From contig CBDCVY010000013.1 in the NCBI GenBank assembly GCA_965223245.1, forward strand, positions 1,426,001-1,490,000: a DNA stretch of 64,000 nt. The letters run 5' to 3'. Below the pieces are notes generated by a model. It saw only the letters and a list, made by a program, of their open reading frames with translations. It was not told the DNA's origin and did not search any database. The DNA is from CBDCVY01 sp965223245. GTDB lineage: Bacteria; Nitrospinota; Nitrospinia; Nitrospinales; Nitrospinaceae. The position numbers and the translations under genes are program-made. This document shows, one piece after another, positions 43,973-51,247 of this stretch; the first letter of the stretch is position 1; each line of letters begins with the position of its first letter.

Positions 43973-44851
43973 ATGAAATATAAATTTTATCAAATAGACG
44001 TTTTTACTGAAAAAGCTTTAGGTGGTAACCCCTTAGCGGTTTTTGTGGATGCAAAAGGTTTAACCAGCGAAACCATGCAAAAAGTAGCCCGAGAAATGAA
44101 TTTATCTGAAACCACTTTTGTACTTCCATCCACGAATTCGCAGGCCGACTTTGATATTAAAATTTTTACTCCAACTAAAGAAATTCCTTTTGCGGGCCAC
44201 CCGACTATTGGAACCGCACATATTTTGTATGAAATTAATAAGATCAAAGCTTCCCAACCTACAACCACATTTAATATGGGAGCGGGCCTAATAAATGTTA
44301 GCCAGGAAAGAGACTATTTTTTCATGAATCATCCTCAACCGAAATTTGGAGATCCCTTCCCTTCTTTAAATCAAGTAGCAAAAGCCCTTTCAATTAAACC
44401 TTCACAAATTTCTTCTAATTATCCAATTCAAAAGGTTTCAACTGGGTTCCCAGCTATTTTAGTTCCTGTTATAGAATTAGAAACTATGAAGCACATACAA
44501 ATTAACAATCAAGAATTAGAAAAGCTTTTTCAAGATGTGGACATGCTATATGTTTTTTCGTGTGACTCAGTAAACCTGACTCCAAATGTTCGTGTAAGAG
44601 CATTTGCGCCATTTATTGGAATTCCCGAGGATCCTGCTACTGGAAGTGTCGCAGGTGCTTTAGGAGCTTATTTTCTTAAGCACCAGGTGCTAAATGAACC
44701 TTATAATGAGATTATCAGGATTGAACAAGGACATGAAATGGGGAGACCTTCCTTGCTTCAGGTGAAAGCTGAGCTAATAAATGGAAATTCTTATAAAATA
44801 AAGGTGGGTGGAAAGTCAAAAACGGTCATTGAAGGATGGCTAACCCTATAA
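43973..44851 (+). CDS. PhzF-family isomerase-like protein
   Basis: A 292-residue diaminopimelate-epimerase-fold protein. It begins YKFYQIDVFTEKALGGNPLAVFVDA and has the conserved Glu in EMNLSETTFVLPS, FTPTKEIPFAGHPTIGTAH, RVRAFAPFIGIPEDPATGSVAGALGAY and GHEMGRPS. The family isomerises varied small acids; the phenazine role of PhzF applies only in phenazine producers and no such genes are here. Substrate unknown. Possibly co-transcribed with asnB. Confidence 0.88.
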   Translation: MKYKFYQIDVFTEKALGGNPLAVFVDAKGLTSETMQKVAREMNLSETTFVLPSTNSQADFDIKIFTPTKEIPFAGHPTIGTAHILYEINKIKASQPTTTFNMGAGLINVSQERDYFFMNHPQPKFGDPFPSLNQVAKALSIKPSQISSNYPIQKVSTGFPAILVPVIELETMKHIQINNQELEKLFQDVDMLYVFSCDSVNLTPNVRVRAFAPFIGIPEDPATGSVAGALGAYFLKHQVLNEPYNEIIRIEQGHEMGRPSLLQVKAELINGNSYKIKVGGKSKTVIEGWLTL

Positions 44852-44896
44852 CCCGATTTATTTCAGTTATACAAAAACTGTTTAAACCCGACTGGC

Positions 44897-45127
44897 TTAC
44901 GCACTTTTTTTGTCTTTGTCAGAAATTTCAGACGGATGTCCATACTGACAATTTTGACAAAAATGCCCTGCATCTCTGGCGCACATAATACAGGCTTTTT
45001 CTTCACCAGCTAATTGAATGGAACCTCCACAGTGATTACATCTTGGCGTAGGCCCAGTTGGTTTATCTATTTTCTTTATTTGCTTTTTGTTAATTTGTAG
45101 CTTGCTACGGGAAAATTTTACCTGCAT
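44897..45127 (-). CDS. Small zinc-ribbon-like protein
   Basis: A 76-residue basic protein with seven cysteines arranged as CNHCGG, CIMC and CQNCQ-type pairs after a Lys-rich N-terminus, so it probably binds one or two zinc ions. ATG at 45127 is preferred over a GTG at 45163 because GGAG lies 9 nt in front of it. No family recognised. It stands alone between convergent phzF-like and the DJ-1-like gene. Role unknown; nucleic-acid binding would fit the charge. Confidence 0.55.
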   Translation of the reverse strand: MQVKFSRSKLQINKKQIKKIDKPTGPTPRCNHCGGSIQLAGEEKACIMCARDAGHFCQNCQYGHPSEISDKDKKSA

Positions 45128-45283
45128 TTCTATTTTCTCCACAACGTCTTGTTGATAAATCACAAAACTTAAAGTTTTCGTATAAATTGAAAATCTACCA
45201 AAATAATTGAAAAACCGAATCTGGCCTATCTATTAGAAGAAAAATAACGACAATAGATCTAAAAATTTTTGAAATAAGTATAA

Positions 45284-45832
45284 TTAGAGTCTCGACATAA
45301 CACCTTTATTTACCGTCTCCAACCTCTTATTGTCAAAAAGAAGCTCAACTAACTTAAAAGCAAACTCCATGGCCGTTCCGGGAGCCCTGCTAGTAATAAA
45401 ATTACCATCCACAACTACCCGGTCTTCTAAATAATTTGCCTGATTTATTTTGTCTTTAACGGACGGATGGGACGTTACTTTAGCCCCCTTTATTATTTCT
45501 AATGATTCTAAAATTATTGGCGCTGCACAAATAGCAGCTATATACTTATTTAGTCTTTTCATTTCAAGGATAACATCGCAAACTTTAATGTTTTTCATTA
45601 AATTATTTGTTCCAGGCTGTCCTCCTGGTAAAACAATTAAATCAAAATTTTGTGGATTAATATTCTCAATGAGTTCATCGGATAAAATACTTAAACCCCG
45701 CGATCCTTCGATAGGCCCTGATTGAGTGGCCCCTAAAATAACTCTTGCTCCGGCTCTACGAAGAATATCTAAAACTGTGATAGTCTCAATTTCCTCAAAA
45801 CCGGGAGCCAGGGCAATCAAAACTTTTTTCAC
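45284..45832 (-). CDS. DJ-1/PfpI-family protein
   Basis: A 182-residue YajL/DJ-1-type protein. The conserved Glu sits in APGFEEIETITVLDILRRAG, LIVLPGGQPGTNNL precedes it, and the nucleophile-elbow Cys is in AAICAAPIILE, with GAKVTSHPSVKD and DGNFITSRAPGTAMEFA following. Members act as chaperones or glyoxalase/deglycase-type stress proteins. Length matches the DJ-1/YajL branch rather than the longer hexameric PfpI proteases. Confidence 0.9.
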   Translation of the reverse strand: MKKVLIALAPGFEEIETITVLDILRRAGARVILGATQSGPIEGSRGLSILSDELIENINPQNFDLIVLPGGQPGTNNLMKNIKVCDVILEMKRLNKYIAAICAAPIILESLEIIKGAKVTSHPSVKDKINQANYLEDRVVVDGNFITSRAPGTAMEFAFKLVELLFDNKRLETVNKGVMSRL

Positions 45833-46013
45833 ACAAAACCCTCACATCTAAAATATGGGACTACAATTCTATAGTTAAGTCTTTAAATTATTTGATGTTA
45901 CTGGATAAAAATTGAGGAGTCAATGAATTCTTAGAACCATTAAATTTCTATTTTTTTCATGACATACTTTTGTAATGATAAAATAGTTCAAATAAATAAA
46001 TTTAATCTTCCTT

Positions 46014-46736
46014 ATGCAAATCATTCGAAATACTGGCAATTTTTCTCAGCAAATTCAAAACATGTTCAGTGCTATCGCCCCGCGATACGATCTTTTGAAT
46101 AAATTATTGAGTTTTGGCATGGACAGTTATTGGAGAAAAAGAGCGATCAGCATATTAAATCCTAAACCCAATCAAATAATATTGGATTTAGCAACAGGGA
46201 CCGCAGATATTGCAATTGAAATTGCCAAGAAAGTATCTCTTGGTACAGTAGAGATTATTGGGGTAGATTTCAGTCCAAAAATGTTGGAATTTGGGAATAA
46301 AAAAATTAAAGAGGCCAATTTAGATAAGACGATTAAACTAATGGAAGGAAAAGCGGAATCTTTAGAATTCAGTGACCATACTTTTGACGGCTTGACTGTA
46401 GCTTTTGGTGTGAGAAATTTTTCAGATTTAAAGAAGGGTTTGTTCGAGATGCATCGAGTATTGAAGCCAAATGGTTCTATGGTAATACTTGAGTTTTCTT
46501 TACCTAAAAATTTAATTTTAAAGAAAATATATACAGTTTATTTTAATAAATTTTTACCACTTATCGGAAATTTAATTTCAGGACATAAAGAAGCCTATAC
46601 TTATTTACCTGAATCGGTTGGGCAATTTCCTAGTGGTTCCGAATTTATTAAAACTTTAGAGAAAGTTGGATTTCAAAAAGTAAGGTACCGTCAGTTGACC
46701 TTTGGGATTGTGACTATGTACAATGCTATAAAGTAA
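46014..46736 (+). CDS. UbiE/MenG C-methyltransferase of quinone synthesis
   Basis: SAM-dependent methyltransferase acting on demethylmenaquinone or the ubiquinone precursor. It shows MFSAIAPRYDLLNKLLSFGMDSYWRKRAI, SAM motif LDLATGTADIAIEIAK, DHTFDGLTVAFGVRNFSDLKKGLFEMHRVLKPNG and the C-terminal YTYLPESVGQFPSG, all signatures of UbiE. The quinone type of this organism cannot be told from the gene. It lies 26 bp before the HtrA-like gene. Confidence 0.92.
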   Translation: MQIIRNTGNFSQQIQNMFSAIAPRYDLLNKLLSFGMDSYWRKRAISILNPKPNQIILDLATGTADIAIEIAKKVSLGTVEIIGVDFSPKMLEFGNKKIKEANLDKTIKLMEGKAESLEFSDHTFDGLTVAFGVRNFSDLKKGLFEMHRVLKPNGSMVILEFSLPKNLILKKIYTVYFNKFLPLIGNLISGHKEAYTYLPESVGQFPSGSEFIKTLEKVGFQKVRYRQLTFGIVTMYNAIK

Positions 46737-46762
46737 ATTATACAAATCAGAAGATTAATTAT

Positions 46763-47929
46763 ATGAAAAAATGGTTTTTTCTAGTTTTTTGGGTTTTATT
46801 CATGTGTTCTCTGCTAATAACCCAAAAGGGAGGATGGACATGGGATATCTTTAAACCTGCGGCCACTCCTGTTGAGCCGGTCGACTATCACCCCTATTCT
46901 TCTTTAAAGGGTTACGATGATATTTTAAAATTACAGAAAGCATTTATTCGTAATTCAAAAATCATAAAACCATCCGTAGTTAGCATAAATAATTTAAAAG
47001 AAATCCCTTCTAAAATTTCATTTGATCAAATATTTCGCGGCGATCCGGATCACTGGTTTAAAAAACTCCGGAAATGGACCATTGAAAAAATTCGTAGAAA
47101 ATATCAAATGGAAAGCTTAGGCTCAGGCGTAATTTATGACAACAGAGGCTACATATTAACCAACTTTCACGTTATAGAAAACACAGATCAAATTCTGGTA
47201 AAAACCTCAGACAATCGTGAATTTTCTGCCCGAATTATCGGGATCGATCCACTGACAGATTTAGCGGTTTTAAAAATCTTTTCCTTTGCTGACTTTGCCG
47301 TTCCTCAATTTGGAGAATCACAAAAACTTAACGTGGGTACTTGGGTTATGGCAATTGGAAATCCTTATGGACTCGAGGGAACAGTTACGGTTGGAGTGGT
47401 GAGTGGCATTGAAAGATCTGATTTGGGGATTGCTACTTTTGAGAATTTTATTCAAACCGATGCATCTATCAATCCTGGAAATAGTGGTGGTCCTTTAATA
47501 AATTTGGATGGCAAAATAATTGGAATAAACAGCGCTATTGCGGAGTTAGGTGCAGGTGTTGGATTTGCAATTCCTATTGAAATGGCTCTTAAAATAGCAG
47601 AAGCCCTGATTGAAAATGGAGAAGTACAAAGAGGTTGGCTGGGTGTAGGGATTCAACCACTAACCCCGGACTTGGCTGAATCCTTTAAAATCTCCAAAAC
47701 CAAAATTGGAGTTTTAGTCAATAGTTTAGATGAAGGTGCTCCGGCCGAAAAGGCAGGAATTCTACAAGGTGATGTTATTATTAATTACGACGGCAAAGCG
47801 GTAAAAAGCTTAAAAATTTTGCAGCAATACGTAGCGGAAACTAAAATTGGAAAGTCTGTTCCTGTAAAAATACTTCGAGATGGTATTGAGAAGATTGTTA
47901 TCGTCAAAGTTGGAAAAAATCTTTCTTAA
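46763..47929 (+). CDS. HtrA/DegP-like serine protease with one PDZ domain
   Basis: Envelope quality-control protease. An uncleaved-looking N-terminal hydrophobic segment (FFLVFWVLFMCSLLI) anchors it. The trypsin-like domain has His136 in LTNFHVIEN, Asp166 in DPLTDLAVL and Ser241 in NPGNSGGPL. A single PDZ domain covers about 285-385 (GWLGVGIQPLTPDLAESF, KAGILQGDVIINYDGKAV). With one PDZ it is closest to the DegS/HhoB layout. A 50-residue linker between the anchor and the protease core is lysine-rich. Confidence 0.92.
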   Translation: MKKWFFLVFWVLFMCSLLITQKGGWTWDIFKPAATPVEPVDYHPYSSLKGYDDILKLQKAFIRNSKIIKPSVVSINNLKEIPSKISFDQIFRGDPDHWFKKLRKWTIEKIRRKYQMESLGSGVIYDNRGYILTNFHVIENTDQILVKTSDNREFSARIIGIDPLTDLAVLKIFSFADFAVPQFGESQKLNVGTWVMAIGNPYGLEGTVTVGVVSGIERSDLGIATFENFIQTDASINPGNSGGPLINLDGKIIGINSAIAELGAGVGFAIPIEMALKIAEALIENGEVQRGWLGVGIQPLTPDLAESFKISKTKIGVLVNSLDEGAPAEKAGILQGDVIINYDGKAVKSLKILQQYVAETKIGKSVPVKILRDGIEKIVIVKVGKNLS

Positions 47930-47949
47930 TTTTTCGTTGATTGTTACTT

Positions 47950-48159
47950 TTATTTCACGACTTCAAATCCTACACTTTGAATTTTAGAAGAAATTTCTTC
48001 AAGATTAATTTCGGTATCATCGAAATCCACATTAACCTGTTTCTTATCTAGATCAACCAAAACACTTTTAATTCCCTTCAAACTATTAACCGAATTCCTC
48101 ACAGTCTCTTCGCAATGACCACATGTCATTCCTTCTACTTTAATAATTTCATTTGGCAT
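47950..48159 (-). CDS. Heavy-metal-associated (CopZ-like) metallochaperone
   Basis: A 69-residue HMA-domain protein with the metal site MTCGHCEETV (CxxC, usually Cu(I)), a SLKGIKSVLVDLDKKQVNVDF segment and a final SVGFEVVK. This is a complete ferredoxin-like HMA fold. No copper ATPase is adjacent. It is convergent with the HtrA-like gene. Confidence 0.92.
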   Translation of the reverse strand: MPNEIIKVEGMTCGHCEETVRNSVNSLKGIKSVLVDLDKKQVNVDFDDTEINLEEISSKIQSVGFEVVK

Positions 48160-48206
48160 AAATGTTCTCTCGAATATTAAAAAATATTTTTAAAAATAAA
48201 GTAGCA

Positions 48207-48650
48207 TTATGGCACTTTGGTCTCAAGAAAACTTTGAAGGCCCAGGACATCATCCGTTCCAATACGGATAACTTTATTTTTTAATTGAAGCCTCAGGCAA
48301 TCACGGCCCCAAAGGTTGTATATCCAGCCTCGCCCAGGAATATAATGGATGCCTCCCCCATCCAGCCAATCCGATTGGCTAATTTCGACAGACTTTATTG
48401 AACTATAAGAAATTCGTAGACTAAACACAGGTAAGGGGCCGTATCGAAACACTAAACCTTCTCCTTCACCTTTGATTCGTAAGTATTGGAAACAAAAGCC
48501 CAAAAATAACATCAAACCAGCCAAAGAAAGCCCTCCTATCAATATTTGACGGATATCCCTAAAAAAGAAGGAAATAAAAGCGAAGACAATTCCAATGGAA
48601 AAAATAATTAAATGGGTGGGAGCTTTTTGGGTATGGTCATAAGTAGTCAA
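48207..48650 (-). CDS. Membrane protein with PH-like domain
   Basis: A 147-residue protein with two hydrophobic segments (residues about 13-29 and 36-54) forming a hairpin in the membrane, followed by a beta-rich cytoplasmic domain (FRYGPLPVFSLRISYSSIKSVEISQ ... DCLRLQLKNKVIRIGTDDVLGLQSFLE) resembling bacterial PH-like domains. Function unknown. A promoter, hairpin and U-tract lie directly in front of its start, so its expression may be attenuated. Confidence 0.6.
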   Translation of the reverse strand: MTTYDHTQKAPTHLIIFSIGIVFAFISFFFRDIRQILIGGLSLAGLMLFLGFCFQYLRIKGEGEGLVFRYGPLPVFSLRISYSSIKSVEISQSDWLDGGGIHYIPGRGWIYNLWGRDCLRLQLKNKVIRIGTDDVLGLQSFLETKVP

Positions 48651-48662
48651 ATTTATATTCCT

Positions 48663-48716
48663 AAAAAAGTTAGACCCGCTGGTAAGGCGGGGAGACCTTT
48701 CCTCAAGCGGGTCTAA
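48663..48716 (-). terminator. Hairpin with U-tract in front of the PH-like gene
   Basis: Minus strand: TTAGACCCGCT (48716-48706) pairs perfectly with AGCGGGTCTAA (48680-48670), with an inner helix GGAAAGG/CCTTACC-type pairing and a small bulge, then CTTTTTTAG. This has the form of a strong intrinsic terminator. It begins 18 nt after a predicted start point and ends 13 nt before the start codon of the gene at 48650, so it is either an attenuator or the end of a small RNA of about 70 nt. Confidence 0.65.
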
Positions 48717-48740
48717 ACAGGAGAAAAACTACTTAAATTA

Positions 48741-48769
48741 ATTATATGACTTTAAAAATAATATTTCAA
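48741..48769 (-). promoter_or_regulatory. Strong sigma70-type promoter (minus strand)
   Basis: TTGAAA at 48769-48764, a 17-bp spacer and a perfect TATAAT at 48746-48741. The predicted start near 48734 reads straight into the hairpin/U-tract at 48716-48663. The rest of the gap up to the flagellin promoter holds nothing else convincing. Confidence 0.65.
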
Positions 48770-48871
48770 CAAACAAAGTCTATTTTAACCATTATAAATC
48801 AATGGTTTAAAATAAAGAGGGTTGATAAATCGGATCAAAGACAGAAGTTATTTTTTTTTTCGCCTAAAGTT

Positions 48872-48898
48872 TAAAGATTATTCCTTTGGAACCGTAAA
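48872..48898 (+). promoter_or_regulatory. Candidate sigma28 (FliA) promoter of flagellin
   Basis: TAAA at 48872-48875, a 15-bp spacer and ACCGTAAA at 48891-48898, five of eight matches to GCCGATAA. Spacing is exact for FliA promoters. The gene downstream is flagellin and the next one is the FliA antagonist FlgM, which supports the reading. Confidence 0.5.
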
Positions 48899-48927
48899 TA
48901 TTAAATGAGCGGGCCAAGAGGGCCTTT

Positions 48928-48971
48928 CAAGGATGAAATACTCATTGCCAAATATCAAGGAGGATACATTG
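48928..48971 (+). promoter_or_regulatory. Flagellin ribosome-binding site with two CAAGGA motifs
   Basis: CAAGGAT at 48928 and CAAGGAGGA at 48956-48964 both contain GGA cores as used by CsrA/RsmA, the second overlapping the AAGGAGG Shine-Dalgarno sequence. The SD lies 6 nt before TTG 48969, which fixes that codon as the start. Paired CsrA sites of this kind control flagellin in Bacillus; no csrA or fliW is in the window. Confidence 0.45.
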
Positions 48972-49823
48972 GCACTTCGAATCTTCAACAATCTACCCTC
49001 GCTTTCTGCACAAAGACTCCTGGGAGTAAATCATAGTCGAATCAATAAAACTGTTGCTCGCGTAGCATCTGGACAAAGAATTTTAAAATCCGCAGATGAT
49101 GCTGCAGGTTTAGCAATTTCAGAAGGTTTGCACTCTGACACCCGAGTCTTAAAGCAAGGAGTCCGAAATTTAAATGATGGAATTGCTTTGATCAACGTCA
49201 TGGATGGCGCTTTAGCTGAACAATCCAGCATTTTAATAAGGCTTAGGGAAATTGCTTCACAAGCCGCTACAGGTACTATAGGTACTATAGAACGCGGTAC
49301 GATTGATCTTGAATTTAAACAATTAAGAAATGAGTTTGACAGAATTGGAAACGTAACGGAATTTAATGGCCTTCGCCTTTTAGATGGGACTTTGTCCAAC
49401 TCAAATTCGAATCCGATCTTAATTCATGTAGGATTGAATTCTGAAGAGGATAGCCGATTTAACTTAAACAGGGAATTAGATATTCCACCACTTAATTCAC
49501 AAGCTTTAAATTTTAAAACTGATAGTTTAAACACACCTGGCAACGCACTGCTGGCAATGGATAAATTAGAACCAAACCTTAAAAAACTTAGCGAAGTCCG
49601 ATCCAGCATTGGAGGAACTCAACAAAGAATTTTAAAAGCACTAAATAATTTAAATGTTTCGATAGAGAATTTATCTGCAGCAGAAAATCAAGTTAGAGGT
49701 GCTGATTTTGTTGAAGAACTTGTATCATTAACTCGAAATCGAATTCTGGTGGAATCAGCAACCGCAATGGTCGGACAAGCTAACTTAACCCCACAAGGAG
49801 TTCTTCAATTAGTCCAATCATAA
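48969..49823 (+). CDS. fliC: Flagellin
   Basis: Main flagellar filament protein, exported through the flagellar type III system. TTG 48969 is taken as the start because LALRIFNNLPSLSAQRLLGVNHSR is the normal flagellin N-terminus and AAGGAGG lies in front; an in-frame ATG 12 codons upstream would add an unusual leader. The N-terminal D0/D1 part (INKTVARVASGQRILKSADDAAGLAISEGL) and the C-terminal part (ENLSAAENQVRGADFVEELVSLTRNRIL ... ANLTPQGVLQLVQS) are well conserved, with almost no variable central domain, so at 285 residues it is a short flagellin. FlgM follows after 4 bp. Confidence 0.95.
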   Translation: MALRIFNNLPSLSAQRLLGVNHSRINKTVARVASGQRILKSADDAAGLAISEGLHSDTRVLKQGVRNLNDGIALINVMDGALAEQSSILIRLREIASQAATGTIGTIERGTIDLEFKQLRNEFDRIGNVTEFNGLRLLDGTLSNSNSNPILIHVGLNSEEDSRFNLNRELDIPPLNSQALNFKTDSLNTPGNALLAMDKLEPNLKKLSEVRSSIGGTQQRILKALNNLNVSIENLSAAENQVRGADFVEELVSLTRNRILVESATAMVGQANLTPQGVLQLVQS

Positions 49824-49827
49824 AATT

Positions 49828-50124
49828 ATGAATGAAATTCAACCGACTTCAAAAACAAATAGAAACGACCCATTGAGAAAACCACAAGCCAAGAAACAAA
49901 CTGAAAACTTAGGGAAACCCAGTAAGATTGAAGATAAAGTAAGCTTATCCAATATTGCCAAAAAAGAAGAAGTGCCTAAAAGAAATTCCTCGGAAATCAG
50001 GCATGATTTGGTCAAAAAATTTCAAGGATATTTAAAGGATGGGGCGTATTCAATCAAAGCCAACGAAATTGCAGATAAGATTGTTCAAAAAATTAAAGAA
50101 AACAAAAACCGAGCTTTTTTCTAA
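49828..50124 (+). CDS. flgM: FlgM-like anti-sigma28 factor
   Basis: A 98-residue, mostly disordered protein whose second half follows the FlgM pattern: IEDKVSLSNIAKK, a helix with IRHDLVKKFQGYLKDGAYSIKANEIADKIVQKI. FlgM binds FliA until the hook is finished and is then exported. It lies 4 bp after flagellin in a probable FliA-dependent unit, an arrangement that would give feedback on flagellin synthesis. FliA itself is outside the window. Confidence 0.8.
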   Translation: MNEIQPTSKTNRNDPLRKPQAKKQTENLGKPSKIEDKVSLSNIAKKEEVPKRNSSEIRHDLVKKFQGYLKDGAYSIKANEIADKIVQKIKENKNRAFF

Positions 50125-50176
50125 GAAAACTTTTTATTTAATCATTAAACTATTTTCAATAACCAATCCATAAAAG

Positions 50177-50674
50177 TCATAAAGTTTTCACCTGGGTTAA
50201 ATTTGGAAAATTACCCTCTTCCTTAAGCTTCTCCTCCCACCGTTTACCTAATTTGTTGGCCCGAAAATCTACCTTTTCTAATTCGGTAAGTGTCGTAGAA
50301 TTTGAAAAAGCTAATAGCCCATTCCTGGTAATTAAATTACTTCTTACATCCAATTCTTTTAATTGTTTCAATACGGGAGATTTTCCTATTGCATCCAGTC
50401 CCTCATCCCCAATTTGATTCTGTCTCAGGTCCAATATTTCCAATTTTTCTAAAGGAGGATACATACTGATGTATGCTGCTTCCAGGGGATTGATTTCCAT
50501 ATTTACTAATTTAAGAACTTTTGGATTACTTGAAAGCCGACTTTGAATATAAATTTCTAATGTCGAAATTTTTCTTTTTTTTATAGGCACTATTTTAGAA
50601 TCAATGTAATCATTGATCTTATCCAAGTCACCCTTCATGGAATAGAAAAGCTCAACTATTAAGTCTTGATTCAT
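50177..50674 (-). CDS. Leucine-rich-repeat protein
   Basis: A 165-residue cytoplasmic protein with about four LRR units of the ribonuclease-inhibitor type: LEKLEILDLRQNQIGDEGLDAI, LKQLKELDVRSNLITRNGLLAF, LTELEKVDFRANKLGKRW. The N-terminal 45 residues are helical. No signal peptide. LRRs mediate protein binding; the partner is unknown. The start overlaps the upstream region of the tatA gene. Confidence 0.75.
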   Translation of the reverse strand: MNQDLIVELFYSMKGDLDKINDYIDSKIVPIKKRKISTLEIYIQSRLSSNPKVLKLVNMEINPLEAAYISMYPPLEKLEILDLRQNQIGDEGLDAIGKSPVLKQLKELDVRSNLITRNGLLAFSNSTTLTELEKVDFRANKLGKRWEEKLKEEGNFPNLTQVKTL

Positions 50675-50800
50675 AAATTCTCTTTTGATTTACCGCATTC
50701 AATAAAAATTAAAATCGAACTGTATCAATCCAGTCATTTATTGGCTCTCAACTCATTTTATGTGACCTTCTTAGAAAGTCAATCAACCATGATTAAAATG

Positions 50801-50828
50801 TTGGTTTTTCTTGATTATTTGCTATACT
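50801..50828 (+). promoter_or_regulatory. Sigma70-type promoter of tatA
   Basis: TTGGTT at 50801-50806, a 16-bp spacer and TATACT at 50823-50828. A start near 50835 lies just before GGAG and the ATG at 50867. This also argues against a longer reading frame from 50666. Confidence 0.6.
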
Positions 50829-50866
50829 CAGGCAACTTTTTAGAATTCTATGTCGGAGATTTAGTT

Positions 50867-51145
50867 ATGATGGGTATTGGTTTTCCTGAATTAATGATAA
50901 TTCTTGTAATTATAATGATCATTTTTGGCGCCGGGAAATTACCTCAAATCGGGTCTGCCTTTGGGCAAAGTATTAAAAACTTTAAAAGTTCAATGAAAGA
51001 AGCTGAAGAATTGGATGCTTCTGCAGAGAATCCACAAGTGGAAGAAGGAGAGGAAACTAAAACCGTTCCTGAAACTACAGGTGAAGGTGAAAATGATACT
51101 GTTAAAGATTCGAGCCCAGTTTCTGAACCTGCAGAAAAAAAATAA
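50867..51145 (+). CDS. tatA: Sec-independent translocase TatA/TatE-type protein
   Basis: Pore-forming subunit of the twin-arginine export system. The 93-residue product has the short N-terminal helix GIGFPELMIILVIIMIIFG, the conserved FGAGKLPQIGSAFGQSIKNFK hinge and amphipathic helix, and an acidic disordered tail. The open frame extends 67 codons further upstream, but the TatA N-terminus, a GGAG 9 nt before 50867 and the promoter inside that stretch fix the start. No tatB or tatC is adjacent. TatA and TatB are hard to separate by eye; the Phe-Gly after the helix favours TatA. Confidence 0.9.
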   Translation: MMGIGFPELMIILVIIMIIFGAGKLPQIGSAFGQSIKNFKSSMKEAEELDASAENPQVEEGEETKTVPETTGEGENDTVKDSSPVSEPAEKK

Positions 51146-51191
51146 TTTTCGATATTTTATTCATAAATTTTCTTCTGTGGTTAAATTCCAG

Positions 51192-51228
51192 CCCTAAATC
51201 ATTGGATAGTTCTTTAGGGTCTTCCCTA
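51192..51228 (+). promoter_or_regulatory. Competing hairpins in the DUF1538 operon leader
   Basis: CCCTAAA (51192-51198) can pair with TTTAGGG (51213-51219). The same TAGGG can instead pair with CCCTA (51224-51228) around a TCTT loop. The two stems exclude each other and the second ends 19 nt before the ATG at 51248. No T-run follows, so control of translation rather than termination would be expected, if either is functional. Confidence 0.4.
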
Positions 51229-51247
51229 GATTAACCTGAAGTTTTGA

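Noticed and set aside
42073..44851. asnB and phzF-like genes as a phenazine or natural-product cluster.
   Set aside because: No other biosynthetic gene is near, and both families are common in primary metabolism.
44852..44896. Hairpin CAGTT/AACTG after the PhzF-like gene as a terminator.
   Set aside because: The stem is only 5 bp with no clear T-run.
48744..48872. A 42-codon ATG frame between the hairpin and the flagellin promoter, with AGGAG upstream.
   Set aside because: The product is Lys/Phe-rich with a poly-T run, overlaps a strong opposite-strand promoter and has no recognisable feature; chance in AT-rich DNA is likelier.
48951..48985. Sigma54 promoter near the flagellin start (TTGGCAC).
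   Set aside because: TGGCAC is not followed by TTGC at the required spacing and the match lies inside the coding start.
49272..49289. Tandem duplication of a 9-bp unit (GGTACTATA) in the flagellin gene.
   Set aside because: Reading TGTIGTIER, the protein length here equals that of ordinary flagellins (TGT...xxR), so no insertion is implied.
50666..50866. N-terminal extension of 67 residues on TatA.
   Set aside because: The TatA N-terminus begins at 50867, a promoter lies inside the extension and a ribosome-binding site precedes the internal ATG.
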